DNA of 64,000 nucleotides, from the NCBI RefSeq assembly GCF_014649695.1, contig NZ_BMTN01000007.1:1-64000 (forward strand), given 5' to 3'. Of this stretch, positions 17,331 through 26,074 are shown one piece after another. Position 1 is the stretch's first letter; each line of letters opens with the position of its first letter. The notes under the pieces were generated by a model. That model had not been told where the DNA came from and did not search any database. It was given only the letters and a program-made list of their open reading frames with translations. Source of the stretch: Streptomyces kurssanovii (GTDB lineage Bacteria; Actinomycetota; Actinomycetes; Streptomycetales; Streptomycetaceae). The translations under genes were made by a program, and so were the position numbers.

Positions 17331-20300
17331 CCTGGCGGGGCACTCTTCCTGCTGCATGCTGGGACGCCCGTGAGGCCCCAGCCATCATTCCGGTCGAGGC
17401 GGAGAGCACTTCCAACGGGGTCTTCCTCGCTACACACACCTCGATCCCGATCCTCCTGCGTGATCGGGTGGACAGTGCTGTCGGCGGCACCATCGTCGAC
17501 GAACACAACCTGCGGCGTGCCGTCGAGGAACTGCCGGCAGACCAGCCCATCATCCCCATCCTCGGTAAGTCGGGCACAGGCAAGTCGCACCTGATCCGCT
17601 GGCTTCGCATCAACTTGAAGCCCAACGACGCGACCCGGCTGATTTTTGTCCCCAAACACCGCATGTCGCTGCGCGGGATCCTCGAACTCATCCTGGAACA
17701 CGCCACCAGTGAACGCGCCGCGGAGTTGCGTGCCAAGGTCGCCGCTGCTTCGGATGCTGCCGCGGACGAAACCACAGCACAATTGCGTCTGCGCAATGAG
17801 TTGGCTGTCCTGGTCGAGACCCGCGGAGCAGACAAGGACGGCACGCCCGAGGAGAACGATCTCCGCGCCTTCCTCGCCTCAGCAGAGGGCCTGCCCGCAC
17901 TGCTGGGCGACCCCGTTTTCCGCAGGCGGTTGCTCGCTGAGAACGGTCCCATCGCGCGTCTGGTCCGAGAAAAGCTCTCCGGCAAGGGTTCGGAGGACAA
18001 GGAGGACGCGTTCGGTTTCACCGCGGCAGACCTAGACCTGTCGGTCGACGATGTCAGCAAGGCTGGCGTCGACGCCGCCAGCGTCGCCAGCGCACTCGCC
18101 AGCGACGCCCCTCTGCGGGACCTGGCAGCGAAGATGCTCAACGAGCAACTCGGACCGGCGGTCAGCGAGGTCTTCGGAATCGGGGGAGACGACCTCAAGC
18201 AACTCCTCGTCGAACTGCGCCTCGACCTGCACAAGCAGGGGCTGGAACTCCTCCTCCTGATCGAGGACTTCTCGATCTTCCAAGGCATCCAGGGCGGCCT
18301 CATCGACGCAATTACCCTGCTGCCCACCGAGACGCTTGCCCTGTGTCCGATGCGTGTCGTCATGGCCGTCACCACTGGTTACTTCGTCAACCAGATGCCA
18401 GAGACGGTGTACACGCGGACCTACAAGGTCTTCGATCTCGAACTTCCCGCGGACAAGACAGCCCCGTTCGACCCCGCACGGTTCGCCGTCCGGTACCTCA
18501 ACGCGGTACGCGTTGGCTCCCAGGAGATCGACAAGCACCGCACGGACGAGAGCCCGGAGCTTAACCACTGTCTGCAATGCCCTGTCCGGGACAAGTGCCA
18601 CCAGGCGTTCGGGGAGGTTGAAGGTGTGGGCTTGTTCCCGTTCAGCAGGACAGCACTCGACCGGGCCATCCGCAGCCAGTCCAAGGGCGATGCCTTCATT
18701 GCCCGCGACGTGCTGACCCGCGTCCTGCGCCCTGTCCTCCACCGCGACCAGACCGAACTCGACGAAGGCCGCTTTCCCAGCACCGGATTCGAGAGTGACT
18801 TCCGCACCGGCGCGCTGGACATCCTCGATAACGTCGAGGACCAGGTCCGGCTGCGCACGCCGGGTGACCCCGAACTCTCCGAGCGCCGCGTGCGGATGGT
18901 GCGTTTTTGGGGGCTGGGCCACGGACCCCAGAACCTGCATCCGACGATCCACGAAGCATTCGCCATCCCGCCCCTGCCTGATCTCATCACCGAGAAGCAG
19001 ACCCTCCTGCATCAGACGGTGCGACCAGGTTCCATCCCGCCCTCGGACGAAACGGAAGAGCCCACTGCGGGCTCGCCGTCTCCGCCCCCGTCGTCCCCGC
19101 CGCCAGCGGCTTCGAAGCCGCCTTTGGTCCGGGCCGTCGACGAATGGCACAAGACCGGCGAGCTTCTTCAGAGACACCGCAACGATCTCAGGAATCTCGT
19201 GCACACCGCCGTCATTGGCTATCTGGGACTCGAGGACGGATACGGAGGCGACAGCGGAGACTGGGCCAAGGGAGGGGCGGAACTTGCACCGAGTTTTGAT
19301 GCGAAGACTTCGATCGCACTGGACGGAAGTGCCCTGCAGACCGGGCTGATCTCGATCGACCACCGCAATGTGGAGGATGTCCGCGTTCTTCGTGCCCTCG
19401 CCTGGGTGAATGCGAAGGAGTCCTGGGAGGACGTGCCGCAAGGAGACGCGCTGCAGAGCTTGTGCATGAACAGGGTCCAGGAATGGGCAGACAGCGTGTC
19501 CACTGTCCTCCTTCCGCCGGAAGGCGACGATGCTGAACTGGGCCGGCTCGCGCACGCTCTTCTGTCCGTCAGTAAGGCCCTGGGAATTGCCGACTCGTAC
19601 AAGGGTGACGCACTCAGCCGGGTCAAGGCGCTCTTCGCTGGCTCGCCGAAGCTTGCCGATCCCGTGCAACGGCCCCACATGCGAAAACTGCAGGACCGCT
19701 TCATCGACCCGAAAGCGGATCGAAATCTCCTTCAGCAGCGACTGCTCCGCTTGACGTCCTACCGCCAAGGTGCAGGAAAGCCGCTGGCCATTGATCTGCC
19801 CCGCCTTGTGCGCGCAATGCGCGACGATGCTGCGGAGGCGCCCTGGCCCAAACACGTCCCCGAGCAAATCAGAAAAGCGGCGGACGACATTCAGAAGCGA
19901 ACCACCATGCTGGAACCAATGCTCGACGAAACCCGACGGCTGGCACCCGACGTGAGCGATCTCGGGGGTGACGTCGCTCAGGTGGCCCATGCCCTCGACA
20001 CCCTGCTCTCCGACCTGGCGGCGCTTGGCCAGTCAGCCAACTCGATCAACTTGCCCGCCCTCCACGACGCGGCGAAATCGGTGAAACCCAGTGATCTGAA
20101 GAAGGTGACAGACCTGCGTGAGGGTCTCGACGCCTGGCCCGACCTCACCGTCGATCAGCGCCTGCGCCTGATGAACCTGGACGAAAGGCCGGCCCTGCGC
20201 ATCCGCGCCTGGCTCGACCCTGCGCTGCAAGCCGTGAACGCATTGGAGCTAAAACTCCAGGCCGAACCCGCCTCGGAAGCCCAGCGCGAGTACGACGAGA

Positions 20301-20380
20301 CCCTCCGGCGGCTCGTGGCCGGGCTGGAGACCTTGAGCCGTAAGGTCATGGACGTAGCCGGATGCGAGGGGGGCGCATGA
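17327..20380 (+). CDS. dpdH: DpdH, P-loop ATPase with a cysteine cluster
   Basis: The 1017-residue protein has a clear Walker A, LGKSGTGKSHL, near residues 79-89. Around 412-425 is NHCLQCPVRDKCHQ (CxxCx4C), a candidate zinc or Fe-S site. A proline/serine-rich linker near 570-590 divides the protein, and the C-terminal third is rich in heptad-like helices. An ATG preceded by AAGGAGG overlaps the dpdG stop. The size and order identify it as the Dpd ATPase. It may power assembly or movement of the restriction complex together with the small coiled-coil protein DpdI. Confidence 0.75.
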   Translation: MTWRGTLPAACWDAREAPAIIPVEAESTSNGVFLATHTSIPILLRDRVDSAVGGTIVDEHNLRRAVEELPADQPIIPILGKSGTGKSHLIRWLRINLKPNDATRLIFVPKHRMSLRGILELILEHATSERAAELRAKVAAASDAAADETTAQLRLRNELAVLVETRGADKDGTPEENDLRAFLASAEGLPALLGDPVFRRRLLAENGPIARLVREKLSGKGSEDKEDAFGFTAADLDLSVDDVSKAGVDAASVASALASDAPLRDLAAKMLNEQLGPAVSEVFGIGGDDLKQLLVELRLDLHKQGLELLLLIEDFSIFQGIQGGLIDAITLLPTETLALCPMRVVMAVTTGYFVNQMPETVYTRTYKVFDLELPADKTAPFDPARFAVRYLNAVRVGSQEIDKHRTDESPELNHCLQCPVRDKCHQAFGEVEGVGLFPFSRTALDRAIRSQSKGDAFIARDVLTRVLRPVLHRDQTELDEGRFPSTGFESDFRTGALDILDNVEDQVRLRTPGDPELSERRVRMVRFWGLGHGPQNLHPTIHEAFAIPPLPDLITEKQTLLHQTVRPGSIPPSDETEEPTAGSPSPPPSSPPPAASKPPLVRAVDEWHKTGELLQRHRNDLRNLVHTAVIGYLGLEDGYGGDSGDWAKGGAELAPSFDAKTSIALDGSALQTGLISIDHRNVEDVRVLRALAWVNAKESWEDVPQGDALQSLCMNRVQEWADSVSTVLLPPEGDDAELGRLAHALLSVSKALGIADSYKGDALSRVKALFAGSPKLADPVQRPHMRKLQDRFIDPKADRNLLQQRLLRLTSYRQGAGKPLAIDLPRLVRAMRDDAAEAPWPKHVPEQIRKAADDIQKRTTMLEPMLDETRRLAPDVSDLGGDVAQVAHALDTLLSDLAALGQSANSINLPALHDAAKSVKPSDLKKVTDLREGLDAWPDLTVDQRLRLMNLDERPALRIRAWLDPALQAVNALELKLQAEPASEAQREYDETLRRLVAGLETLSRKVMDVAGCEGGA

Positions 20381-21087
20381 CGCTCATCGAACAAGTCCAG
20401 CGTCTGCGTGTAGCCGCGGTCGCTGCCCACGACCAGGACAAGATCAACCGCCGCACCGGTGAGTTGGCCGAGTTGGCAGAGGGGGTTGCGACGCTCATCG
20501 AGACGATGCAACGCCTCAGCCGGGGTGTGGTCGAACTGCGCGCGGCCCATGCCGCTTTCGACGCAGGCCTCGGTCCGCGGGCCGCCCAACTGGCCGCAGA
20601 CCTGCACGTGCTTGCCGAAATGCTCCCCAGCCAGGACGCCGATACTCCACCGCAAGCAGTGAAGGCGCAGGTCAAGGCAGCCGATAGTTTCGTCAAGGGC
20701 CTTCGCGAGTCCGTCGAGCAGGCATGGACTGCTGAACGCAACCGTGAAGTACCGGTAATCAATGAGGATCTCGTCGCTACGCTGAGCAAGAGCGGGATCG
20801 ATGTGGAAGAGATCCGCATCAAGATCGAGAAGGCGCATGGCGTGCTCAATGTCCTGAAAAACCGCGCTGTCCCCGAACAGGGCGACATCACCAGGCTGGC
20901 CGCGGCGCTGGAGAGCCTCCGGGCATGCGGCAAGCAGATCACCGCACTCGTCGACCCGGCCCTCGCCCGAGTGATCACGGGCGCCCAGGAAGCGAATGGG
21001 ACGCCGTTGCACTCCTTCACCCCCGAGGTCCTTGCCGGGCTGTCAAGGTTGGGAATCCTGGACCGCTTCTGGGTGAGGCTGCGATGA
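20377..21087 (+). CDS. dpdI: DpdI, small coiled-coil partner protein
   Basis: The 236-residue protein is almost entirely helical with heptad-like leucine/valine spacing and no catalytic motif. It sits between dpdH and dpdJ with ATGA overlaps on both sides. I chose the ATG at 20377 over an in-frame ATG 15 bp upstream because of the exact overlap. Position and size match DpdI, one of the genes implicated in the restriction phenotype. A structural or adaptor role is inference. Confidence 0.65.
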   Translation: MTLIEQVQRLRVAAVAAHDQDKINRRTGELAELAEGVATLIETMQRLSRGVVELRAAHAAFDAGLGPRAAQLAADLHVLAEMLPSQDADTPPQAVKAQVKAADSFVKGLRESVEQAWTAERNREVPVINEDLVATLSKSGIDVEEIRIKIEKAHGVLNVLKNRAVPEQGDITRLAAALESLRACGKQITALVDPALARVITGAQEANGTPLHSFTPEVLAGLSRLGILDRFWVRLR

Positions 21088-24000
21088 CTCCTGAGACGGA
21101 AAGTGAAATCCTCGGCGTCCTCGAAGCACATGAGGACTCCCTGTTGTCCTGGGGCGTTGTCGACGGCGGATTCACCGACGACGAACTGCACACCCACGTC
21201 GATGACGTCCTCATGGAGCGCGGCGAACTTGACACCGCCCAGGAGGCAATCGAGGCCCTCGAGGACAAGGGCCTGATCATCCGCGATGATGCGGTCTCGC
21301 CGTCACGGTGGCGTACCCGCAACGGCGAGACGCTGCGTCTGCTGGCCCGACTGCGCCAGATCTTTCCTTCCGGCGACCCCGCGGCCTGGCGCCAAGGCGC
21401 CGCGCTCGTCTCGGACTTCCGCTACGCGCGGCGCCCCCGCGCCTACCCCCGGCGCGACCAGTCCAGACACGCAATCATCGACGGCACCGATGCACTCCAC
21501 GACCTCTACCGCCAGGTCATCGATGCCATGACGTGGCGGGATCCCCAACACGCCGACCTCAGCGGGTTCCAGGTCCGTGCCAGCCGCCAGATCTTCACGG
21601 CCTTGCAGTCCAACATCACAACCGCCACCGTCGTGGGTGCCGGCACTGGTAGCGGCAAGACACTCGCCTTCTACCTGCCGGCCTTCGCCTACCTGACGGG
21701 ACTCCAGGACAAGTCGGCATGGACGCGTGCGCTGGCCGTCTACCCGCGCAACGAACTCCTCAAGGACCAACTCAACACCGCTTTCGCGAACGCCCGGCGG
21801 CTCGACCACCTGTGGACGAAGACCAACGGCCGGCCCATGACCATCGGGGTGCTCAACAAGGACACCCCGACCAGCACGAAGAGCCTGACGGCCTCCTATT
21901 CCGCATGGACGAAACGGGCCGAAGGCTTTCAGTGCCCTCACTTTACCTGTCCCGGTGACGGATACACCGTGTGCGGGGGCACACTGTTCTGGTCCGAGCA
22001 GGACGCCAGGGCCAGAACGGAACGCCTGACCTGCAGCACCTGCAAGGGCGTATTCGACGACTCCATGCTGGTCCTGACCCGGAACCGGATGAGCCAGCGG
22101 CCTCCGGACGTGCTGTTCACCACCACCGAGATGCTCAACCGCGGTCTGTCCGACCTGTCCCTGGGCACACTGTTCGGTGTCGGCGCGGCCAAGAAGCCCC
22201 GCTTGATGCTGCTCGACGAGATCCATACCTACAGCGGCACCACCGGCGCCCAGGCAGCCCTCGTCCTGCGACGCTGGCATCACTCTCTGCGCAGTCCGGT
22301 CACCTTCGTCGGCTTGTCCGCGACGCTGTCGAACGCCGTTCGCCACATGGCCGATCTGACGGGCGTTGACGACGGACTCGTCACCAACATCGAACCGGGC
22401 GCAGACGAGATGGAGTACGAGGGCGCCGAATACATGGTCGCCGTACGCAGCGACCCCACCAGTGGCGCCTCCGTGCTGTCCACCACCATTCAGACGGCGA
22501 TGCTCCTCCCGCGCGTCCTTGACTACCCGGCAGAGCGCACATCCCAGGGACTTCTGGGCACCAAGGCGTTCGTCTTCACCGACGACCTCGACGTCACCAA
22601 CCGGCTCTTCTTCTACCTCCTCGACGCGGAAGGCCAGCGCTACCGCGCCCCCCGAACCCAGCAGTTCAAAGACCCTCTGGCATCCCTGCGGAGTCCCGGG
22701 CAAGATAGCCTCACCGACCAGCGGCGCGCTGGCCAGGTCTGGGACCTGCCGGTGAAACTGGGCCACAAACTCGACCGCCCAGGCCTAAACGTGAGCCGGA
22801 CCACCTCGCAAGACGCGGGAGTCGACGCCGCCTCCCAACTCGTTGTCGCAACTGCCTCGCTCGAGGTCGGCTTCGACGATCCGGACGTCGGTGCCGTGCT
22901 GCAGCACAAGGCGCCCCGAGGCGTCGCCGCATTCCTGCAGCGCAAGGGCCGAGCCGGGCGAAGCCGTCGCATGCGCCCGTACACCGTGGTGGTGCTCTCC
23001 GACTACGGACGCGACCGTGCTACCTACGAGGCCTGGGATTCACTGTTCGATCCCGTCCTGCCCGAACTGGTACTTCCTATCCGTAACCGCGCGGTTATGC
23101 GCATTCAGGCCACCCTGGCGATGCTTGACTGGCTGGCAGCACAACTGCAGCCCGATTACCGTTACGCAAAGCTGTGGCGTGATTTGCAGGGTCTCGCCGA
23201 TCCGGAGTACCCGGACAACCGCAAGATCCAGAAGACTGCCGTCGCCATTCTGCGCGACCTGCTGCGCGATCCCGGCCGTCAGCGCAGCCTCCGTCTGTGG
23301 ATCGAAGGCGCACTCCAGGTCTCTGAGGAGTTGGCCGCCGAGATCCTGTGGCACCCCCCTCGCCCGCTCATCCTGGCGGCCGTGCCCACGCTGGCCCGAC
23401 GGCTGGACAGCGAGTGGGCCGTTGCGGAGGACCACACGTACGTCAAGGGCAAGGATTTGATGGGCAAGAATCCGCTGCCCGACTTCTTCCCCGAGAACCT
23501 CTTCAGCGAACTCGCACTTCCCGAAGGGTATGTGGTCATACCGCCGCAGCAGTCGTGGGAGAAGGAACCTGAACTGCAGGCGATGGGCCTGGCTCAGATG
23601 CTGCGCGAGTACGCGCCAGGACGAGTGTCACGGCGCTTTGCCACCCGCAACCTCGAGCACCGGCACTGGATCCCCGTTCCCTACGGGCAGCGCGAGACTG
23701 TCATGGATCTCGCCCCCGTCCTCCAGGTGCAGCATCGGGAGGAGGCCGCCACAGTCGAACTCGGCGGAGTCCCCACCCTCATTCCCATCGTCCGCCCCGA
23801 CAGGGTGGAACTCCAACTCGCACCGCCAGAACTCAAGGATGCTTCCAACGCGGCCCTGGTCTGGCGGTCCCAGTTCCTGGAGAGGGGCCTCGGCCTGGTC
23901 GCCCGCCTTCCCCTGTCGGACCCCATCGGCGGCCTTATCGACGAAGCACGCTTCTTCCTGCACGCTCAAAACGCCCACGTCGAGGTCCGCCGTCTTGCCG

Positions 24001-25565
24001 TCCAGAGCGAGGCCAGTTTGGTCTTCGCCCGCGGCGGTGAAGCCCGGGTTAAAACACAGTTCTCGCTCGATGACGAGCGGGTTGGTCTCGGAGCCACCTA
24101 CGACGTCGACGGCCTGCGCCTGACCATCACTGTGCCGGACGTGATTGCTCCATCCGGCGACCTTGACCCGGCCCTGCGCAGCGCCTGGTTCCAGCACGTT
24201 CTGACAAGCGACCCCGAATTGCTGGAACAGATGAACAAGTTCCAGTTGGAATGGCTGCACCAGACCATCGAATGCATGTTGCTGATGGCCGCCGTGAGTG
24301 ACGGCACGCCGCTTCCCCACGCCTACCAGACGGTGCGGGAGACCTTCGCCGACCGGTTGACGGACACCCTGAGGGCAATGTTCCGCAGTTCGGACGTTGA
24401 GGAGAGCGAAAGCGCCACACTCGGCCGAGTGGGCGAGCGACTGCGTCAACTCCTCGCCGACAAGGACATCATTGCCCGCTTGGACCATCTGACGGACCAG
24501 GTCTGGAACCCTGACCCGGCACAATTGCAAGCCTGGCTGCGCCAGCGCGTCCTTGCCACCCTTGGACAGGCGGCCTTGTGGGCTGCCCGGGAGATCTGCC
24601 CCGAGCACGACCCCGAAGGCGTCATCGTCGACATAGAACCCGGCTACGCCCGCGACGGTACATGGCGCCACGGCCAGGTCTGGCTCACCGAAGCCTCTAT
24701 CGGCGGCGGCGGCTTCATCGAAGCGCTGGCGACGCGCGTACGTCCGGACCCGCGGCGGTTCTTGCGGCTGATCATGAGAGCCGTCCAGCCCTCCACCAGT
24801 GAACTGGTCGACGCGCACATGCGGCGGATCGTGCGCTACACCACCGAGCGCAGCGACTGGCTCGACCTCGTTGCTGAATACCGGGGCTCGGCGACACAGG
24901 CGGACCGGGTGAAAAACCTTGACCGCATACGGGCACAGTTGCGCGACTCAGGCATCCACGGCGCGGAGCAATCCGTCGTCTCGAGCCTGGCGAACCGCCT
25001 GCTCCGGCCCGGATCGACCGCACAGACGGACCAGGCACTACGTAATCTCATTGACGAGTGGGAGATCCAAGAGCAGCGCCTGGGTCTTGAAATCTCGCCG
25101 CGTACCTGGGCTTACCTGATGCGCCAGCGGCACGACCTGGACGCCGGACTGAACCTGTCCGCGAACTCCTCAGACCGCCAGCGTATCGACGCCATCCAAA
25201 GCGCACTCTGGCCACGCGGATGGGCCATACGCGCCGGAGCACTGCAGTCGTGGAATCCCTACTTCGACAATCCGCCGGCCGCACCCGATCTCATCCGGGG
25301 ACTATTCACGTCGACAGACGACCTGATCAGCGTGACAGATCCCGACGCGGACAACCTGGTACGCACGCGCCTGGCCCAACAGGGATCCGCCCAGCTCATC
25401 GCGCCTCCCGAGGACGTACCCGCCCTGGCAGACATGCTGGTGGATCTGTCGATCCGTGCCATCGAGACGGAGTTTCTCCAAGTGTTCCCACGAGTCGTTG
25501 AGATCGACCACCGGTCCGAGGGCAGCGTCGTGGCCACCCTCGAACTTGCCGAGGTGTCCGCATGA
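21084..25565 (+). CDS. dpdJ: DpdJ, very large DEAD/DEAH-type helicase
   Basis: The 1493-residue protein is the largest in the island. Walker A is GAGTGSGKT near 184-192. The DExH box reads LLDEIHTYSG near 376, SATLSN is near 413, and RKGRAGRSRRM is near 620. Inserted between the helicase motifs are two cysteine groups, CPHFTCPGDGYTVCGG (about 283-298) and CSTC (about 317-320), likely one zinc site. About 850 residues follow the helicase core without a recognised domain. The layout recalls large Lhr/DrmA-like helicases of defence systems. ATGA overlaps join it to dpdI and dpdK. Confidence 0.82.
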   Translation: MTPETESEILGVLEAHEDSLLSWGVVDGGFTDDELHTHVDDVLMERGELDTAQEAIEALEDKGLIIRDDAVSPSRWRTRNGETLRLLARLRQIFPSGDPAAWRQGAALVSDFRYARRPRAYPRRDQSRHAIIDGTDALHDLYRQVIDAMTWRDPQHADLSGFQVRASRQIFTALQSNITTATVVGAGTGSGKTLAFYLPAFAYLTGLQDKSAWTRALAVYPRNELLKDQLNTAFANARRLDHLWTKTNGRPMTIGVLNKDTPTSTKSLTASYSAWTKRAEGFQCPHFTCPGDGYTVCGGTLFWSEQDARARTERLTCSTCKGVFDDSMLVLTRNRMSQRPPDVLFTTTEMLNRGLSDLSLGTLFGVGAAKKPRLMLLDEIHTYSGTTGAQAALVLRRWHHSLRSPVTFVGLSATLSNAVRHMADLTGVDDGLVTNIEPGADEMEYEGAEYMVAVRSDPTSGASVLSTTIQTAMLLPRVLDYPAERTSQGLLGTKAFVFTDDLDVTNRLFFYLLDAEGQRYRAPRTQQFKDPLASLRSPGQDSLTDQRRAGQVWDLPVKLGHKLDRPGLNVSRTTSQDAGVDAASQLVVATASLEVGFDDPDVGAVLQHKAPRGVAAFLQRKGRAGRSRRMRPYTVVVLSDYGRDRATYEAWDSLFDPVLPELVLPIRNRAVMRIQATLAMLDWLAAQLQPDYRYAKLWRDLQGLADPEYPDNRKIQKTAVAILRDLLRDPGRQRSLRLWIEGALQVSEELAAEILWHPPRPLILAAVPTLARRLDSEWAVAEDHTYVKGKDLMGKNPLPDFFPENLFSELALPEGYVVIPPQQSWEKEPELQAMGLAQMLREYAPGRVSRRFATRNLEHRHWIPVPYGQRETVMDLAPVLQVQHREEAATVELGGVPTLIPIVRPDRVELQLAPPELKDASNAALVWRSQFLERGLGLVARLPLSDPIGGLIDEARFFLHAQNAHVEVRRLAVQSEASLVFARGGEARVKTQFSLDDERVGLGATYDVDGLRLTITVPDVIAPSGDLDPALRSAWFQHVLTSDPELLEQMNKFQLEWLHQTIECMLLMAAVSDGTPLPHAYQTVRETFADRLTDTLRAMFRSSDVEESESATLGRVGERLRQLLADKDIIARLDHLTDQVWNPDPAQLQAWLRQRVLATLGQAALWAAREICPEHDPEGVIVDIEPGYARDGTWRHGQVWLTEASIGGGGFIEALATRVRPDPRRFLRLIMRAVQPSTSELVDAHMRRIVRYTTERSDWLDLVAEYRGSATQADRVKNLDRIRAQLRDSGIHGAEQSVVSSLANRLLRPGSTAQTDQALRNLIDEWEIQEQRLGLEISPRTWAYLMRQRHDLDAGLNLSANSSDRQRIDAIQSALWPRGWAIRAGALQSWNPYFDNPPAAPDLIRGLFTSTDDLISVTDPDADNLVRTRLAQQGSAQLIAPPEDVPALADMLVDLSIRAIETEFLQVFPRVVEIDHRSEGSVVATLELAEVSA

Positions 25566-26074
25566 GAAGGATCACCACCGCCGGGGCCGGCGAGACCCGG
25601 CAACTCAGCGATCTGCTGCAGAACCTACTGGTGTCTGAACTGCTGGCCCCGTCAAGTCGCCTGTGGGTACTGTCCCCGTGGATCTCCGACATTGTCGTCA
25701 TCGACAATGCATCCGGACAGTTCAAGAGCGTGCTCCCCGCCTTGCCAGCCCGACCCATCCGGCTGACGGAGGTACTCATCGAACTCGCCCGCCGTGGCTC
25801 GGATGTCCGAGTGATCATGCGGGACGAGCCGCGCAACGCCGTCGCAGGACAACGCCTCACTGACCTCGCCCCGGTGGGGCTACGGCCGACCCTGCTCATC
25901 CGGAACACCCTGCACGACAAGGGCATGGTCAGCGACAGATTCCACGTTCACGGTTCGATGAACTTCACGTTCTTCGGCCAGAGAGTGAACCAGGAAGGCG
26001 TCACCGTCGTATCCGACCCCGACCAGATCGCCCGCGCTTGGGTCGAATACCAGAACAGGTACCAGTTGCCATGA
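25562..26074 (+). CDS. dpdK: DpdK, phospholipase D-like nuclease
   Basis: The 170-residue protein has a single HxKx4D motif, H118-D-K120 to D125, followed by HGSMNFT (130-136), the signature of the PLD/Nuc family. Such nucleases act as dimers sharing two motifs. It is the only obvious nuclease among the restriction genes, so it is the best candidate for the cutting subunit. Overlaps of ATGA type link it to dpdJ and dpdD. Confidence 0.8.
   Translation: MRRITTAGAGETRQLSDLLQNLLVSELLAPSSRLWVLSPWISDIVVIDNASGQFKSVLPALPARPIRLTEVLIELARRGSDVRVIMRDEPRNAVAGQRLTDLAPVGLRPTLLIRNTLHDKGMVSDRFHVHGSMNFTFFGQRVNQEGVTVVSDPDQIARAWVEYQNRYQLP

Noticed and set aside
18032-19990. 652-codon leftward frame antisense to dpdH
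   Set aside because: A shadow of the high-GC dpdH coding sequence; composition is typical of antisense frames and there is no ribosome site.
25562-26074. DpdK as a cardiolipin synthase or phospholipase
   Set aside because: Only one HxKx4D motif, no membrane segment and strict coupling to helicase genes; a nuclease role fits better.
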